Assembly: GCF_900104065.1 (NCBI RefSeq)
Contig: NZ_FNLC01000003.1
Span: forward strand, 186,001-250,000
Length of the DNA stretch: 64,000 bases
Reading direction: 5' to 3'
Source of the DNA: Natronobacterium texcoconense
Lineage (GTDB): Archaea > Halobacteriota > Halobacteria > Halobacteriales > Natrialbaceae
Shown: in pieces, positions 26,172-34,603 of the stretch
Numbering within the stretch: the first letter of the stretch is position 1
Layout: each line of letters starts with the position of its first letter
Notes under the pieces: generated by a model
Told to the model about the DNA's origin: nothing
The model's database searches: none
What the model saw: the letters and a program-made list of their open reading frames with translations, nothing else
Position numbers and translations under genes: made by a program

Positions 26172-27167
26172 ATGGCAGTAGGAGAATCTCAGGTCGGAAG
26201 CGGCTCCGAACCGGAAACCAAGGAGGTCCAGACCGGCTGGCGAAACACCTTGCGAAAGGTGATGCAGGATACGACTGCCCGATGGGGGCTGTACGTCATC
26301 ACGTTCGTGCTGGCGATCACGGCGTACACGCTCGTCGACGGGAACCTCTCACGGCTCACCTTCGGGAACGTCTCTGACTTCGCGATGGCCGAGGCGCTCC
26401 CGATCTTCGAACATCCAGAACGACTGCCGCCGCCGGGCGAGGCGGAGACGAACGTGCCACCGGCGTTTCACGCCGACGGCTCACTCGAGCATCCCCTCGG
26501 CACCGACCCGAACGGTCGGGATTACTTCACCCGGATCGTCTACGGCGCGCAGGTGTCGGTCAGCGTCGGCCTCGCCGCGACGTTCCTCGGACTGCTCGGC
26601 GGCACGATCATCGGCTCCGTCGCCGGCTACTACGGCGGCTGGGTCGACGACGTCCTGATGCGAGCGATCGAGACCGTCTACGCCATCCCGCCGCTGATCC
26701 TCATCATCGTCTTCACGGTGTTCGTCAGCGGGGGCAGCCCCGACGTCCAATTCGCGATCATTGGCGTCGGCATCGCCTTCATCCCGGTGTTCGCCCGGAT
26801 CATACGCAGCGAAGTGCTGTCGGTCCGCGAGATGGACTACATCGAGGCCGCTCGAGCGGCCGGGGTGAAAGACCGCAACATCATCCTGCGTCACGTCATC
26901 CCGAACAGCTTCGCGCCCGTACTGGTCTACGCGACCCTGCAGATCGGCGTCACGATCCTCATCGTCGCCGGGCTCTCGTTCCTCGGCTTCGGTGCACAGC
27001 CGCCGACGCCCGACTGGGGCGAGATGCTCCAGACCTCACACAGCTACATGCACTCGAACGTCTGGCTGTCGATCTGGCCGGGGGTAGCGATCATGGTCAC
27101 CATCATGGGGTTCAACCTCTTCGGTGACGGGCTGCAGGACGCGCTCGATCCGCGGATCAACGACTAA
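26172..27167 (+). CDS. peptide ABC transporter permease, DppC type (second system)
   Basis: A 331-residue permease of normal family length. The first transmembrane segment is at about residues 38-55, then an extracytoplasmic loop with HPLGTDPNGRDYFTRIVYGA, the signature by which DppC/OppC proteins are usually recognised. The EAA loop reads MDYIEAARAAGVKDRNIILR, and LSFLGFGAQPPTPDWGEML follows. It would pair with the product of 25171. In contrast with its counterpart at 17728 it has no N-terminal multi-helix extension. Its stop is two bases before the next ATPase gene. Confidence 0.94.
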   Translation: MAVGESQVGSGSEPETKEVQTGWRNTLRKVMQDTTARWGLYVITFVLAITAYTLVDGNLSRLTFGNVSDFAMAEALPIFEHPERLPPPGEAETNVPPAFHADGSLEHPLGTDPNGRDYFTRIVYGAQVSVSVGLAATFLGLLGGTIIGSVAGYYGGWVDDVLMRAIETVYAIPPLILIIVFTVFVSGGSPDVQFAIIGVGIAFIPVFARIIRSEVLSVREMDYIEAARAAGVKDRNIILRHVIPNSFAPVLVYATLQIGVTILIVAGLSFLGFGAQPPTPDWGEMLQTSHSYMHSNVWLSIWPGVAIMVTIMGFNLFGDGLQDALDPRIND

Positions 27168-27169
27168 CC

Positions 27170-28324
27170 ATGAGTTCCGAACCACTCCTTCGCGTCGAAA
27201 ACCTCAAGACGCAGTTCTTTACGGACGCCGGTACAGTGCGTGCAGTCGACGGCATCTCCTTCGAGGTCCACGAGGGCGAAATCGTGGGTCTCGTCGGCGA
27301 ATCCGGAGCCGGCAAGAGTGTGGCTTCGATGAGCCTGCTGCGACTCGTCGATCGACCCGGCGAGATCGTCGACGGCGAGATTACCTACAGAGGAGAGACG
27401 CTTTTCGGTCTCGAGGAAGGGCCGGACGGCGAACTCCGGGAACGCGAGGACATGCTCTCGAACGAGGAGATTCGAACCCGGATCCGCGGCAACGAGATCG
27501 CCGTCATCTTCCAGGATCCGATGGAGTCGCTCAATCCCGTCTTCACCGTCGGCGGCCAGTTACGGGAGTTCATCGAACTCAATCGCGACCTCTCGAGCGG
27601 CGAGGCCCGGGAGGAAGCGGTCGACATGCTCCGGGAGGTCGGCATTCCCGATCCCGAGGAGCGGTACGACGAGTATCCACACCAGTTCTCGGGTGGGATG
27701 CGCCAGCGCGTCCTCATCGCGATGGCGCTGGCCTGCGAGCCGAACCTGATCATCGCCGACGAGCCGACGACGGCCTTAGACGTCACCGTCGAGGGACAGA
27801 TCATCGACCTCGTCGACGACCTCCAGGAGAAGTACGGGACGAGTTTCATCTGGGTGACCCACGACATGGGCGTCGTCGCCGAGATCTGTGACCGGGTCAA
27901 CGTGATGTACCTGGGCGAGATCGTCGAACAGGCACCGGTGGACGAACTATTCTACGACACGAAACACCCCTACACCGAGGCGCTGCTGGACTCGATGCCA
28001 CGACCCGATCGAACCGTCGGCGAACTCGATCCGATCGAGGGCGTGATGCCCGAAGCGATCAACCCGCCGTCCGGCTGTCGGTTCCATCCCAGGTGTCCCG
28101 ACGCGAGAGAGGTCTGTCAACGCGTCCACCCGGAGACGAAGACGGTCGCCGACGCCGACGGCGAGCCACACCGTGCCGCCTGCGTCAAACACGACGCGTT
28201 TGACGTCGGCTACGACGAGAGCGTGCCACTCGAGAAAGAACCCCAGATAACCGCCGATAGCGGGGCGAGCACCGAGACGACTGCCGAACCGCTCGAGCCG
28301 AACGGAGGTGAGGATGGTGAGTGA
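27170..28324 (+). CDS. peptide ABC transporter ATPase, DppD type (second system)
   Basis: A 384-residue ABC ATPase with Walker A GESGAGKS (43-50), Q-loop [13 protein letters not shown] (Q115), signature QFSGGMRQR, Walker [13 protein letters not shown] and switch WVTHDMG. The C-terminal domain contains [20 protein letters not shown] and AACVKH, the compact cysteine motif expected in DppD/OppD. A roughly 40-residue acidic tail ([17 protein letters not shown]) is unlike most bacterial homologues and fits haloarchaeal adaptation. It overlaps the following ATPase gene by several bases. Confidence 0.94.
   Translation: MSSEPLLRVENLKTQFFTDAGTVRAVDGISFEVHEGEIVGLVGESGAGKSVASMSLLRLVDRPGEIVDGEITYRGETLFGLEEGPDGELREREDMLSNEEIRTRIRGNEIAVIFQDPMESLNPVFTVGGQLREFIELNRDLSSGEAREEAVDMLREVGIPDPEERYDEYPHQFSGGMRQRVLIAMALACEPNLIIADEPTTALDVTVEGQIIDLVDDLQEKYGTSFIWVTHDMGVVAEICDRVNVMYLGEIVEQAPVDELFYDTKHPYTEALLDSMPRPDRTVGELDPIEGVMPEAINPPSGCRFHPRCPDAREVCQRVHPETKTVADADGEPHRAACVKHDAFDVGYDESVPLEKEPQITADSGASTETTAEPLEPNGGEDGE
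28304..28311 (+). promoter_or_regulatory. Shine-Dalgarno site deciding the start of the second DppF-type gene
   Basis: GGAGGTGA is identical to the sites before 16655 and 20852. It is five bases before GTG 28317 and only two before ATG 28314, so GTG 28317 has the spacing closest to the other two sites (six). Confidence 0.6.
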
Positions 28325-29669
28325 CGCGAGCCAGGACGGACGGCTGATCGGCTCCGAGATGACCGGCGAGGACGTCGGACAGGGCGAGACGCTCGTCGAA
28401 GTCGACGGGCTGAAGAAGTACTTCAGCCAGGAGTCGGGGCTGCTCGGCGGTCTCTCCGTCGAGACGGACGGGTTTCCGCCGATCAGTTTCGGCCGCACGA
28501 GCGTCAAGGCCGTCGACGACGTCAGTTTCGAGATCAGACGCGGCGAGACGCTGGGGCTCGTCGGCGAGTCGGGCTGTGGAAAGAGTACGCTCGGGCGGAC
28601 GCTCCTCCGACTGCTCGAGCCGACCGAGGGAAGCATCTACTTCAAGGGCGACGACCTCGCGGATCTGAGCGGCGAGCAACTCCGGCAGAAGCGATCGGAG
28701 ATCCAGATGATCTTCCAGGACCCCCAGTCGTCGCTGGATCCGCGGATGAAGGTCGGCCAGATCATCGAGGAACCGATGCGAGCCCACGACATGTTAGACG
28801 ACGAGGGACGGGAGGCCCGCGCCAAGGAACTCCTCGAGAAGGTCGGACTCGACCCTCACCACTACAACCGTCACCCGCACGCGTTCTCGGGCGGGCAGCG
28901 CCAGCGGGTCAACCTCGCGCGTGCGCTGTCGGTGAATCCGGACTTCATCGTCTGTGACGAGCCAGTGTCGGCGCTGGACGTCTCGATCCAGGCCCAGGTG
29001 CTGAACACGATGGAGGAACTCCAGGACGAGTTCGGTCTCACGTACCTCTTTATCGCCCACGACCTCTCTGTCATCCGGCACATCTCCGACCGCGTGGCGG
29101 TGATGTACCTCGGGAACGTCGTCGAACTCGCCGAGAAAGAGGAACTGTTCGAGAACCCCCAGCACCCCTACACCGAGGCATTGCTCGAGTCGATCCCCGT
29201 TCCCGATCCGCGCGACACCGACGCTCGCGGCGTCCTCGAGGGCGAGGTCCCCAGTCCAGTCAACCCGCCGTCGGGCTGTCGGTTCCGAACGCGGTGTCCG
29301 CGGCTGATCGCTCCCGACCGGTACGAGTTGAGTGACGAGGAGTGGGAACGGACGCGGGCGTTCATGCGGGCGGTCAAGCGCCGTACGTTCGAACCCAGAT
29401 CGGCCGACGAGATCCGACGCGAGTTCTTCGCGGAACGGACGCCGACCGGCGAGGCCGGCGAAATCGTCGGGGAAGCGATCGAGTACGTCGCGACGGATTA
29501 CGGCGAAAGCGACGACGAGGAAGAGCCCACCGACTGGGAGTCGGCGACGGACCTGTTGCTCGAGTCGTTCGCCCAACAGAGTATCTGTGCACGCGAGCGG
29601 CCAGCCTACGAGATCGAACCGGAGTACGGCACGGGAACGCATTATACGGCGTGTCACCTGCATCGGTGA
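28317..29669 (+). CDS. peptide ABC transporter ATPase, DppF type (second system)
   Basis: About 450 residues. Walker A is GESGCGKS, followed by [14 protein letters not shown], signature AFSGGQRQR, Walker [13 protein letters not shown] and FIAHDLS. A Pro/Phe-rich insertion near residues 45-60 ([14 protein letters not shown]) precedes the Walker A strand. As in the first system, the C-terminal cysteine motif is split: [16 protein letters not shown], then about 110 residues including [20 protein letters not shown], then SICARERP and TACHLHR. The start codon is GTG 28317 or ATG 28314; the Shine-Dalgarno spacing favours the former. It ends the second operon. Confidence 0.93.
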   Translation: MSDASQDGRLIGSEMTGEDVGQGETLVEVDGLKKYFSQESGLLGGLSVETDGFPPISFGRTSVKAVDDVSFEIRRGETLGLVGESGCGKSTLGRTLLRLLEPTEGSIYFKGDDLADLSGEQLRQKRSEIQMIFQDPQSSLDPRMKVGQIIEEPMRAHDMLDDEGREARAKELLEKVGLDPHHYNRHPHAFSGGQRQRVNLARALSVNPDFIVCDEPVSALDVSIQAQVLNTMEELQDEFGLTYLFIAHDLSVIRHISDRVAVMYLGNVVELAEKEELFENPQHPYTEALLESIPVPDPRDTDARGVLEGEVPSPVNPPSGCRFRTRCPRLIAPDRYELSDEEWERTRAFMRAVKRRTFEPRSADEIRREFFAERTPTGEAGEIVGEAIEYVATDYGESDDEEEPTDWESATDLLLESFAQQSICARERPAYEIEPEYGTGTHYTACHLHR

Positions 29670-29805
29670 ACGCGAGCCTCGAGTCACCGGAGCCGTAACT
29701 CGTCGGGACCGTCATAGTTGTCTACCGGTCGCGCCGGAACGATTCTATCACACGATTCTTCGTCGGAAAAATAATTAAGGCAGTGCCAACTCTATTAACT
29801 CGTGT

Positions 29806-29961
29806 ATGAGTAAGCTTCTGACCATCCTCGCTACCTACAGTCGAATCGGCGCGAAAGCGAAACGAACGATCGAACACTCCCCGGAGTTCTCGGGCGTACA
29901 GACCAGCGAAAACGGCCGACCAGAACGGCAGGCTCCTGCTGGCGGGTTCCTGACCGGGTAA
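29806..29961 (+). CDS. candidate 51-residue small protein
   Basis: ATG 29806 opens a short frame ending at TAA 29959-29961. The product starts MSKLLTILATYSRIGAKAKR, a hydrophobic/basic N-terminal helix, and ends in a Gly/Pro/Gln-rich tail (RQAPAGGFLTG). A TATA-like ATAATTAAGG (29771-29780) lies about 30 bases upstream, as expected for a leaderless haloarchaeal gene. The stop falls one base before the end of the convergent gene at 29963, leaving no wasted space. I do not recognise the family. The alternative is a chance frame behind a promoter for a non-coding RNA. Confidence 0.5.
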   Translation: MSKLLTILATYSRIGAKAKRTIEHSPEFSGVQTSENGRPERQAPAGGFLTG

Positions 29962-29962
29962 C

Positions 29963-30505
29963 CTATCGGCGGATCGTAATCGTCGTCGAATCGCTGGGTT
30001 CGAACGCGTCCTCGTGGGTCGCAACGAACGCGTGAATCTCGTACTCGCCGGGTTCCGGGAGAACGGACTCGGTGTGATCCGCGCGGGAACGCCTGAACCG
30101 ACCGTTCCAGGTGACCGAGGCCCGTTTTCGTTCGCCACCCGAGAAGCTAAACGACGAGGGACGGGAACGCGTGTAGCGGCGTTCGTCGCTGGCCTCGAGT
30201 TCGTCGTCTATCGTCCACCCCCAGAGTCGCTGTCGGGGCGTGGGCACCTCGACCGGAACGGGCAACCGATTCCTGAACTCGACAGTTATCTCGACCGGGT
30301 CGTCCAGTTCGTAGACGTCTCGATCTGTCTCGACGGAGACGGCGATAGCGCGACGACCGATCGCCGTCGGCACCAGCGCCGAGAGAAACGTCGCCGTCGT
30401 GTACCGCGAGTCGTCGGCATCGACCCCGAAGACGTCGGCGACGGGCGACGACGGAGACGGGTTCGAATTGGACGACGATCCATCTCGGGATCGCGGACCG
30501 CTCAT
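29963..30505 (-). CDS. Ig-like/BsuPI-type domain protein of unknown function
   Basis: A 180-residue protein with a Ser/Pro/Asn-rich N-terminus, followed by a beta-sandwich-like region: AIAVSVETDRDVYELDDPVEI, VEFRNRLPVPVEVPTPRQRLWGW, ASVTWNGRFRR, and the closing strand GEYEIHAFVATHEDAFEPSDS. The pattern, in which a statement of what a protein needs for binding (DDPVEITVEFRN) is followed by paired strands, resembles intracellular proteinase inhibitor (BsuPI) and similar Ig-like folds. There is no signal peptide, so it may be cytoplasmic. Function unknown. Confidence 0.7.
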   Translation of the reverse strand: MSGPRSRDGSSSNSNPSPSSPVADVFGVDADDSRYTTATFLSALVPTAIGRRAIAVSVETDRDVYELDDPVEITVEFRNRLPVPVEVPTPRQRLWGWTIDDELEASDERRYTRSRPSSFSFSGGERKRASVTWNGRFRRSRADHTESVLPEPGEYEIHAFVATHEDAFEPSDSTTITIRR

Positions 30506-30584
30506 AGCGTGGAAAACGGGGTTGGGTCACTAAACGGTGTGGTTGCCAGTAACCGATCCGCGCGAACAGAAGCGTCTCGCGCCG

Positions 30585-30746
30585 CTATCGCCAGGCCGGA
30601 AGTGTCGGTGCGTCGTCAGCCTGCATCGAAAGCCAGGCGTCGTCGGCAGAGATGTCCGCAATGACGTACTCCTCGCTGGAGTCAGCCGTATCGATCGAAC
30701 CGACGACCGTATCGCCGGACGTCGTGGCGTGGGGGTTCGTCGCCAT
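30585..30746 (-). CDS. 53-residue conserved-type small protein
   Basis: The minus-strand ATG at 30744-30746 opens 53 codons to TAG at 30585-30587. The product (MATNPHATTSGDTVVGSIDT at its start, ending SMQADDAPTLPAWR) is acidic and rich in Asp/Ala/Thr, like genuine haloarchaeal proteins. The segment EEYVIADISADDAWLS suggests a small beta-alpha fold. I believe this matches a short DUF family annotated only in haloarchaea (DUF7556 from memory, unverified). Upstream on the minus strand a TATA-like TTTATACG (30769-30776) and a perfect inverted repeat (30751-30769) lie just before the ATG, indicating a regulated leaderless promoter. It is divergent from the CBS-domain gene. Confidence 0.7.
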   Translation of the reverse strand: MATNPHATTSGDTVVGSIDTADSSEEYVIADISADDAWLSMQADDAPTLPAWR

Positions 30747-30750
30747 GTAT

Positions 30751-30769
30751 GTGAGTGACAACCACTCAC
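30751..30769. promoter_or_regulatory. perfect inverted repeat between TATA box and start of the 53-residue gene (putative operator)
   Basis: GTGAGTG and CACTCAC arms of seven bases flank ACAAC. The repeat ends four bases upstream of the start codon on the minus strand and abuts the TATA-like element TTTATACG (30769-30776). A protein bound here would block the initiation region, so a repressor site is the simplest reading. Confidence 0.5.
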
Positions 30770-30842
30770 GTATAAACTCATCGAATCGAACTGTCTCCCG
30801 AACCGAACGGATTCGGGAACTGTCGGCGCGGGAAGCACTGGG

Positions 30843-30850
30843 TTTATACT
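30843..30850 (+). promoter_or_regulatory. TATA box of the CBS-domain/glyS unit
   Basis: TTTATACT lies 24 bases before ATG 30874, the distance expected for a leaderless or nearly leaderless transcript. It supports the 30874 start and a promoter for the CBS-domain gene and overlapping glyS. Confidence 0.6.
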
Positions 30851-30873
30851 CATTTTTGCCCTACCGTGGGGAC

Positions 30874-31725
30874 ATGAACGTAGCCGACGCGATGACGCCC
30901 CGCGAGGACGTGGTGACCGCCGAACTGCCGGGCACCCGTTCGGACGTCCTCGAGTACCTGCAAGAACAGTCGTTTTCGTCCGTCCCGGTCGTCAAATCGA
31001 CCGACGACGGCCTCGAGTACAGAGGACTGATCTCGCGGGACGCACTGATCGAACAGCCCGACGAAGACCAGCTCGTGATGCTGATGGAGGACGTTCCGAC
31101 GACCACGCGCGAGACGCCGCTCGAGGAACTCGCCCGCACGATGGTCGAGGAGGGCGCGCGCCGCGTCCCCGTCGTCGACGGCGAGTTCGAGGGGATCGTC
31201 ACGGTGACCGACGTGATCCACGCGATCGCGACGGGTGACCAGGAGACCGACGGTACCGTCGAGAGCTACGCGAGCGAGAACGTCAACACGACCTACGAGG
31301 GTGCGCCGCTGCCGGTCGCCGAGCGCGAACTCTACTACGCGAACGTCCCCTACACGGTCGCACTCGACGACGACGGACGGATGAACGGCGTCCTTACGGA
31401 AGTCGACATCATCGACGTCGCCCGCATCGTCGAGGGCGAAGAGTCGACCGGCGACAACTTCCCGGATCAGGACTCCGAGTGGTCCTGGGAGGGGATCAAG
31501 GCCGTCGGGAGCCGGTACCTCCCAACTCGAGACATCGAGATTCCGACCGGTCCGGTCAGCGAGTTCATGACCGACGACGTGGTGACCGTCTCGGGCAACA
31601 CGTCGATCCAGGAGACGGCACAGCAGATGATCAGCAACGACGTCGAACAGATTCCGATGGCAACTGCCGAACAGCTCGCGGGCATCGTCCGCGACGTAGA
31701 CATTCTCGAGGCACTCTATGAGTAA
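30874..31725 (+). CDS. four-CBS-domain protein
   Basis: A 283-residue protein made of CBS domains in tandem. The units begin at MNVADAMTPREDVVTAELPG (1-20), LMEDVPTTTRETPLEEL (about 66), APLPVAERELYYANVPYTVA (about 146) and GPVSEFMTDDVVTVSGNTSI (about 230), giving two Bateman-type modules. CBS pairs bind adenosine nucleotides or SAM and usually regulate a partner. There is no fused enzyme or DNA-binding domain. The gene overlaps glyS by eight bases, so the two proteins are made together. The start is fixed by a TATA box at 30843; longer frames upstream cross the divergent small gene and are unlikely. Confidence 0.88.
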   Translation: MNVADAMTPREDVVTAELPGTRSDVLEYLQEQSFSSVPVVKSTDDGLEYRGLISRDALIEQPDEDQLVMLMEDVPTTTRETPLEELARTMVEEGARRVPVVDGEFEGIVTVTDVIHAIATGDQETDGTVESYASENVNTTYEGAPLPVAERELYYANVPYTVALDDDGRMNGVLTEVDIIDVARIVEGEESTGDNFPDQDSEWSWEGIKAVGSRYLPTRDIEIPTGPVSEFMTDDVVTVSGNTSIQETAQQMISNDVEQIPMATAEQLAGIVRDVDILEALYE

Positions 31726-33487
31726 GCAAGAAGCAACCGAGACAGACGCAACGAGCGAGAAACTGGTCGAACTCGCCAAGCGCCGAGGGTACTTCTTCCA
31801 GTCCTCGGGTGCGTACGGCGGCGTCGGCGGCTTCTACACGTTCGGCCCACAGGGTGCGTCCCTGAAGGGCAACGTCGAGGATGCCTGGCGCGACCGGTTC
31901 GCGGTCGCCGAGGGCAACATGGAGATCGACGCGCCGACGATCATGCCCGAACCAGTCTTCGAGGCGTCGGGCCACCTCGACACCTTCGACGACATGCTCG
32001 TCGAGTGTCCGGAATGTGGCGAGAGCCACCGCGCGGACCACGTCGTCGAGGACAACACGGAGTACGAGGACGCCGAGAGTCTCCCTATCCCGGAGGTCGA
32101 GGAAGTCATCGCCGAGTACGAACTCGTCTGTCCCTCCTGTGGCGCGGGACTGGCAGGCCAGGCCGTCGACACGTTCAATCTCATGTTCGCGACGAACATC
32201 GGCCCCGGCGACTCCGATCCGGGCCACCTGCGTCCCGAGACGGCCCAGGGTATCTTCGTCGAGTTCCCGCGACTCAAGGAGTACGCACGCAACCAGCTCC
32301 CGTTCGGCGTCACTCAGATCGGTCGGGCCTACCGAAACGAAATCAGTCCCCGACGCTCGATTATCCGCACGCGGGAGTTCACCCAGGCCGAACTCGAGTA
32401 CTTCGTCGACCCCGAAGAGGACGAACCCGACCTCGAGGCCGTCGAGGACGTCGAGGTGACGCTGTATCCGGCCAGCGAGCAGAACAAAGAGGACGGTTCG
32501 GAACTCGAGACGACGATCGGCGAGGCAGTCGAGGAGGACGTCATCACCGACGAGTGGGTCGCGTACTTCCTCGGGATCGCCAAACCGTGGTACGAGGCGG
32601 TCGGCGTCGACATGGACCGGTTCCGGTTCCGTCAGCACCTCTCGGGCGAACGCGCCCACTACGCCGCGGACTGCTGGGACGCAGAGAGCGAAATCGACGG
32701 TAACTGGATCGAACTGGCTGGCTTCGCCAACCGGAGCGACTACGACCTCTCGAAACACGCGGACCACTCCGAGGACCGCTTTACGATCTTCAGGCAGTAC
32801 GACGAACCCAAGACCGTCGAACGCGCGACCGTCGATCCCGACATGAGCTACCTCGGTCCCGAGTTCGGCGGCGACGCACAGGCAGTCGTCGACGAACTCG
32901 AGACGCTCGCCGAACGCGACCGGTCCGCCTTCGACGGTGAGACCGTCGAGATCGAACTCGAGGACGAGACCCACGAGATCCCCCTCGAGAAGACCGGTTT
33001 CTCGGTCGACGAGGAGACGATCGCCGGCGAACACATCGTCCCCCACGTCATCGAGCCCTCGTTCGGCGTCGACCGACTCGTCTACACCGTCCTCCACCAC
33101 GCCTATCGCGAGGACGAGGTCGATGGCGAAGAGCGGACGTATCTGGAACTCGAGCCCGAAGTCGCGCCGACGTTCGTCGGCGTCTTCCCACTACAGAACG
33201 ACGACGAACTCGAGGAACAGGCCCACGAAATCGTCGACGACCTGCGGGCGGTCGGCCTCTCGGTCACCTACGACGACTCGGGGAACATCGGCCGACGCTA
33301 CCGCCGCCAGGACGAGGTCGGCACGCCGTTCTGCGTGACGGTGGATTACGAGACGCTCGAAGAAGAGGAGACGACCGTTACCGTCCGCGAGCGAGACACG
33401 ACCGACCAGAAGCGCCTGCCCGTCGACGGCCTCGCCGAGACGCTCGCCGAAATTCGGGAAGGCGACCTCGAGTTCGCGGACATCTAG
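31718..33487 (+). CDS. glyS: glycyl-tRNA synthetase (alpha2 type)
   Basis: A 589-residue class II synthetase of the archaeal/eukaryotic dimeric type that charges tRNA-Gly. Motifs include RRGYFFQSSGAYGGVGGFYTF at the N-terminus, with two cysteine pairs for zinc (CPECGESH and CPSCGAGL) in the inserted domain. Motif 2 is IGRAYRNEISPRRSIIRTREF; motif 3 is near the second half, PSFGVDRLVYTVLHH. The C-terminal anticodon-binding domain includes TFVGVFPLQNDDELEEQAHE and ends REGDLEFADI. The ATG overlaps the end of the CBS-domain gene by eight bases, so translation is probably coupled. Confidence 0.96.
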   Translation: MSKQEATETDATSEKLVELAKRRGYFFQSSGAYGGVGGFYTFGPQGASLKGNVEDAWRDRFAVAEGNMEIDAPTIMPEPVFEASGHLDTFDDMLVECPECGESHRADHVVEDNTEYEDAESLPIPEVEEVIAEYELVCPSCGAGLAGQAVDTFNLMFATNIGPGDSDPGHLRPETAQGIFVEFPRLKEYARNQLPFGVTQIGRAYRNEISPRRSIIRTREFTQAELEYFVDPEEDEPDLEAVEDVEVTLYPASEQNKEDGSELETTIGEAVEEDVITDEWVAYFLGIAKPWYEAVGVDMDRFRFRQHLSGERAHYAADCWDAESEIDGNWIELAGFANRSDYDLSKHADHSEDRFTIFRQYDEPKTVERATVDPDMSYLGPEFGGDAQAVVDELETLAERDRSAFDGETVEIELEDETHEIPLEKTGFSVDEETIAGEHIVPHVIEPSFGVDRLVYTVLHHAYREDEVDGEERTYLELEPEVAPTFVGVFPLQNDDELEEQAHEIVDDLRAVGLSVTYDDSGNIGRRYRRQDEVGTPFCVTVDYETLEEEETTVTVRERDTTDQKRLPVDGLAETLAEIREGDLEFADI

Positions 33488-33891
33488 GGCTTCGGGTCTA
33501 CCCGCCACCCATCGATTTCTCCGGCAACGATGAGGTGTCCGACGACGTAGAGCGGAAACACTGCGAGGATACCGATGGAGAGACCGACGAACATCCGAGG
33601 AAGGGTGACCGCTACAGCGATCGTCGGTACGATGAGGATCGACATGACGACGATTCGTCCGGCGACGCCGATCGCCTGAAACGTCGCGCCAATCTCTTTC
33701 CCGATCGGCGACTGTGCGACCGGGCCCATCCCGATCAGGCCAAGGACGAATCCAACGACGATCCATTCCCAGGCCGCATCACCGAGAGGAAAGGCAGAGA
33801 GGATTAGAATGATAGCGACAAAAATCATCAGTACGTCGCTTTTCGTCGGTGGCCGATCCGGAAACATCGCACGTGAGACGAGCGAACGCAT
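33484..33891 (-). CDS. small four-helix membrane protein
   Basis: A 135-residue protein with four hydrophobic segments (about 20-36, 42-62, 78-98 and 103-122), for example VLMIFVAIILILSAFPL and RIVVMSILIVPTIAVAVTL. There is no recognisable catalytic motif, and the family is conserved-looking but unnamed to me. A TATA-like element (33913-33920 on the plus strand, TTTATGTC in reading direction) is centred about 26 bases from 33891, so the start at 33891 suits a leaderless transcript better than ATG 33867. It converges with glyS, the two stops overlapping by four bases. Confidence 0.75.
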   Translation of the reverse strand: MRSLVSRAMFPDRPPTKSDVLMIFVAIILILSAFPLGDAAWEWIVVGFVLGLIGMGPVAQSPIGKEIGATFQAIGVAGRIVVMSILIVPTIAVAVTLPRMFVGLSIGILAVFPLYVVGHLIVAGEIDGWRVDPKP

Positions 33892-33912
33892 TCAGAAACA
33901 ATTCTATCGTCT

Positions 33913-33920
33913 GACATAAA
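33913..33920 (-). promoter_or_regulatory. TATA box of the small membrane protein gene
   Basis: On the minus strand TTTATGTC is centred about 26 bases upstream of ATG 33891. This spacing is what a leaderless haloarchaeal promoter shows and decides between the two possible starts. Confidence 0.5.
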
Positions 33921-34018
33921 TCTGTATCGGTCCGTGACGCGATTGTCGGCAGAGACCTCATCGTTCGTTTCGAAGATAACCGACGGACTGAAGGTCCCGT
34001 TGTTCGAGGGGAGACGTG

Positions 34019-34603
34019 ATGGCCGACGAACTGAAGCGACGACTCGTCCACGCGAGCGGGTCGGGACTGGTCGCACTCTACTTGCTCGCGAACTATCTCG
34101 AGGTCGGACTCACCTGGGACCGGTTCCAGCTCCTGATGGTCGTTCTCGCGATCGGCGCGCTCGCGCTCGAGTTCGTTCGTCTCCGCGTAGGACTGGACTG
34201 GTGGATCTACGAGAAACTGACCCGCGAGTACGAACAGGAGAAGATCGCCGGCTACGGACTCTACATGATCAGCATGACCGTCGTCGTCCTGCTGTTCGAG
34301 CCACAGATCGCGCTGCCGGCGATGTTGATGCTCGCGCTGGGTGATCCGATCAGCGGCGCGGTCTCGGACAACACGCTGAAGCGGGTCAAGGGACCGAAGG
34401 TGCTCGTCACGATGTTCGTCGTGAGCGCCGTTCTCGCTGCCCCGTTCCTCCACGAATACCCCTTCGCAATCCTCGCGGCGGCGCTCGGCGCGACCCTCGC
34501 CGACGGGATCAAACTCTCCATTCGCGGCTACATCGTCGACGACAACCTGACGATCCCGATCTACGCGAGCGTGCTGGCCTGGCTCGTCCTGTGGTTCCTA
34601 TAG
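34019..34603 (+). CDS. dolichol kinase/CDP-diacylglycerol synthase-like membrane enzyme
   Basis: A 194-residue integral membrane protein resembling the CTP-dependent dolichol kinase/phosphatidate cytidylyltransferase superfamily. Typical features are an N-terminal basic segment LKRRLVHASGSGLVALYLL and the conserved LALGDPISGAVSDNTLKRVKGPK, where GDP and the Lys/Arg residues are thought to contact CTP and the phosphate. A later segment is AAALGATLADGIKLSI. There are about six predicted helices. In haloarchaea, phosphorylated dolichol carries N-glycans for S-layer proteins, so a role in lipid carrier phosphorylation is plausible. GTG 34016 immediately precedes ATG 34019, which is preferred. Confidence 0.75.
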   Translation: MADELKRRLVHASGSGLVALYLLANYLEVGLTWDRFQLLMVVLAIGALALEFVRLRVGLDWWIYEKLTREYEQEKIAGYGLYMISMTVVVLLFEPQIALPAMLMLALGDPISGAVSDNTLKRVKGPKVLVTMFVVSAVLAAPFLHEYPFAILAAALGATLADGIKLSIRGYIVDDNLTIPIYASVLAWLVLWFL

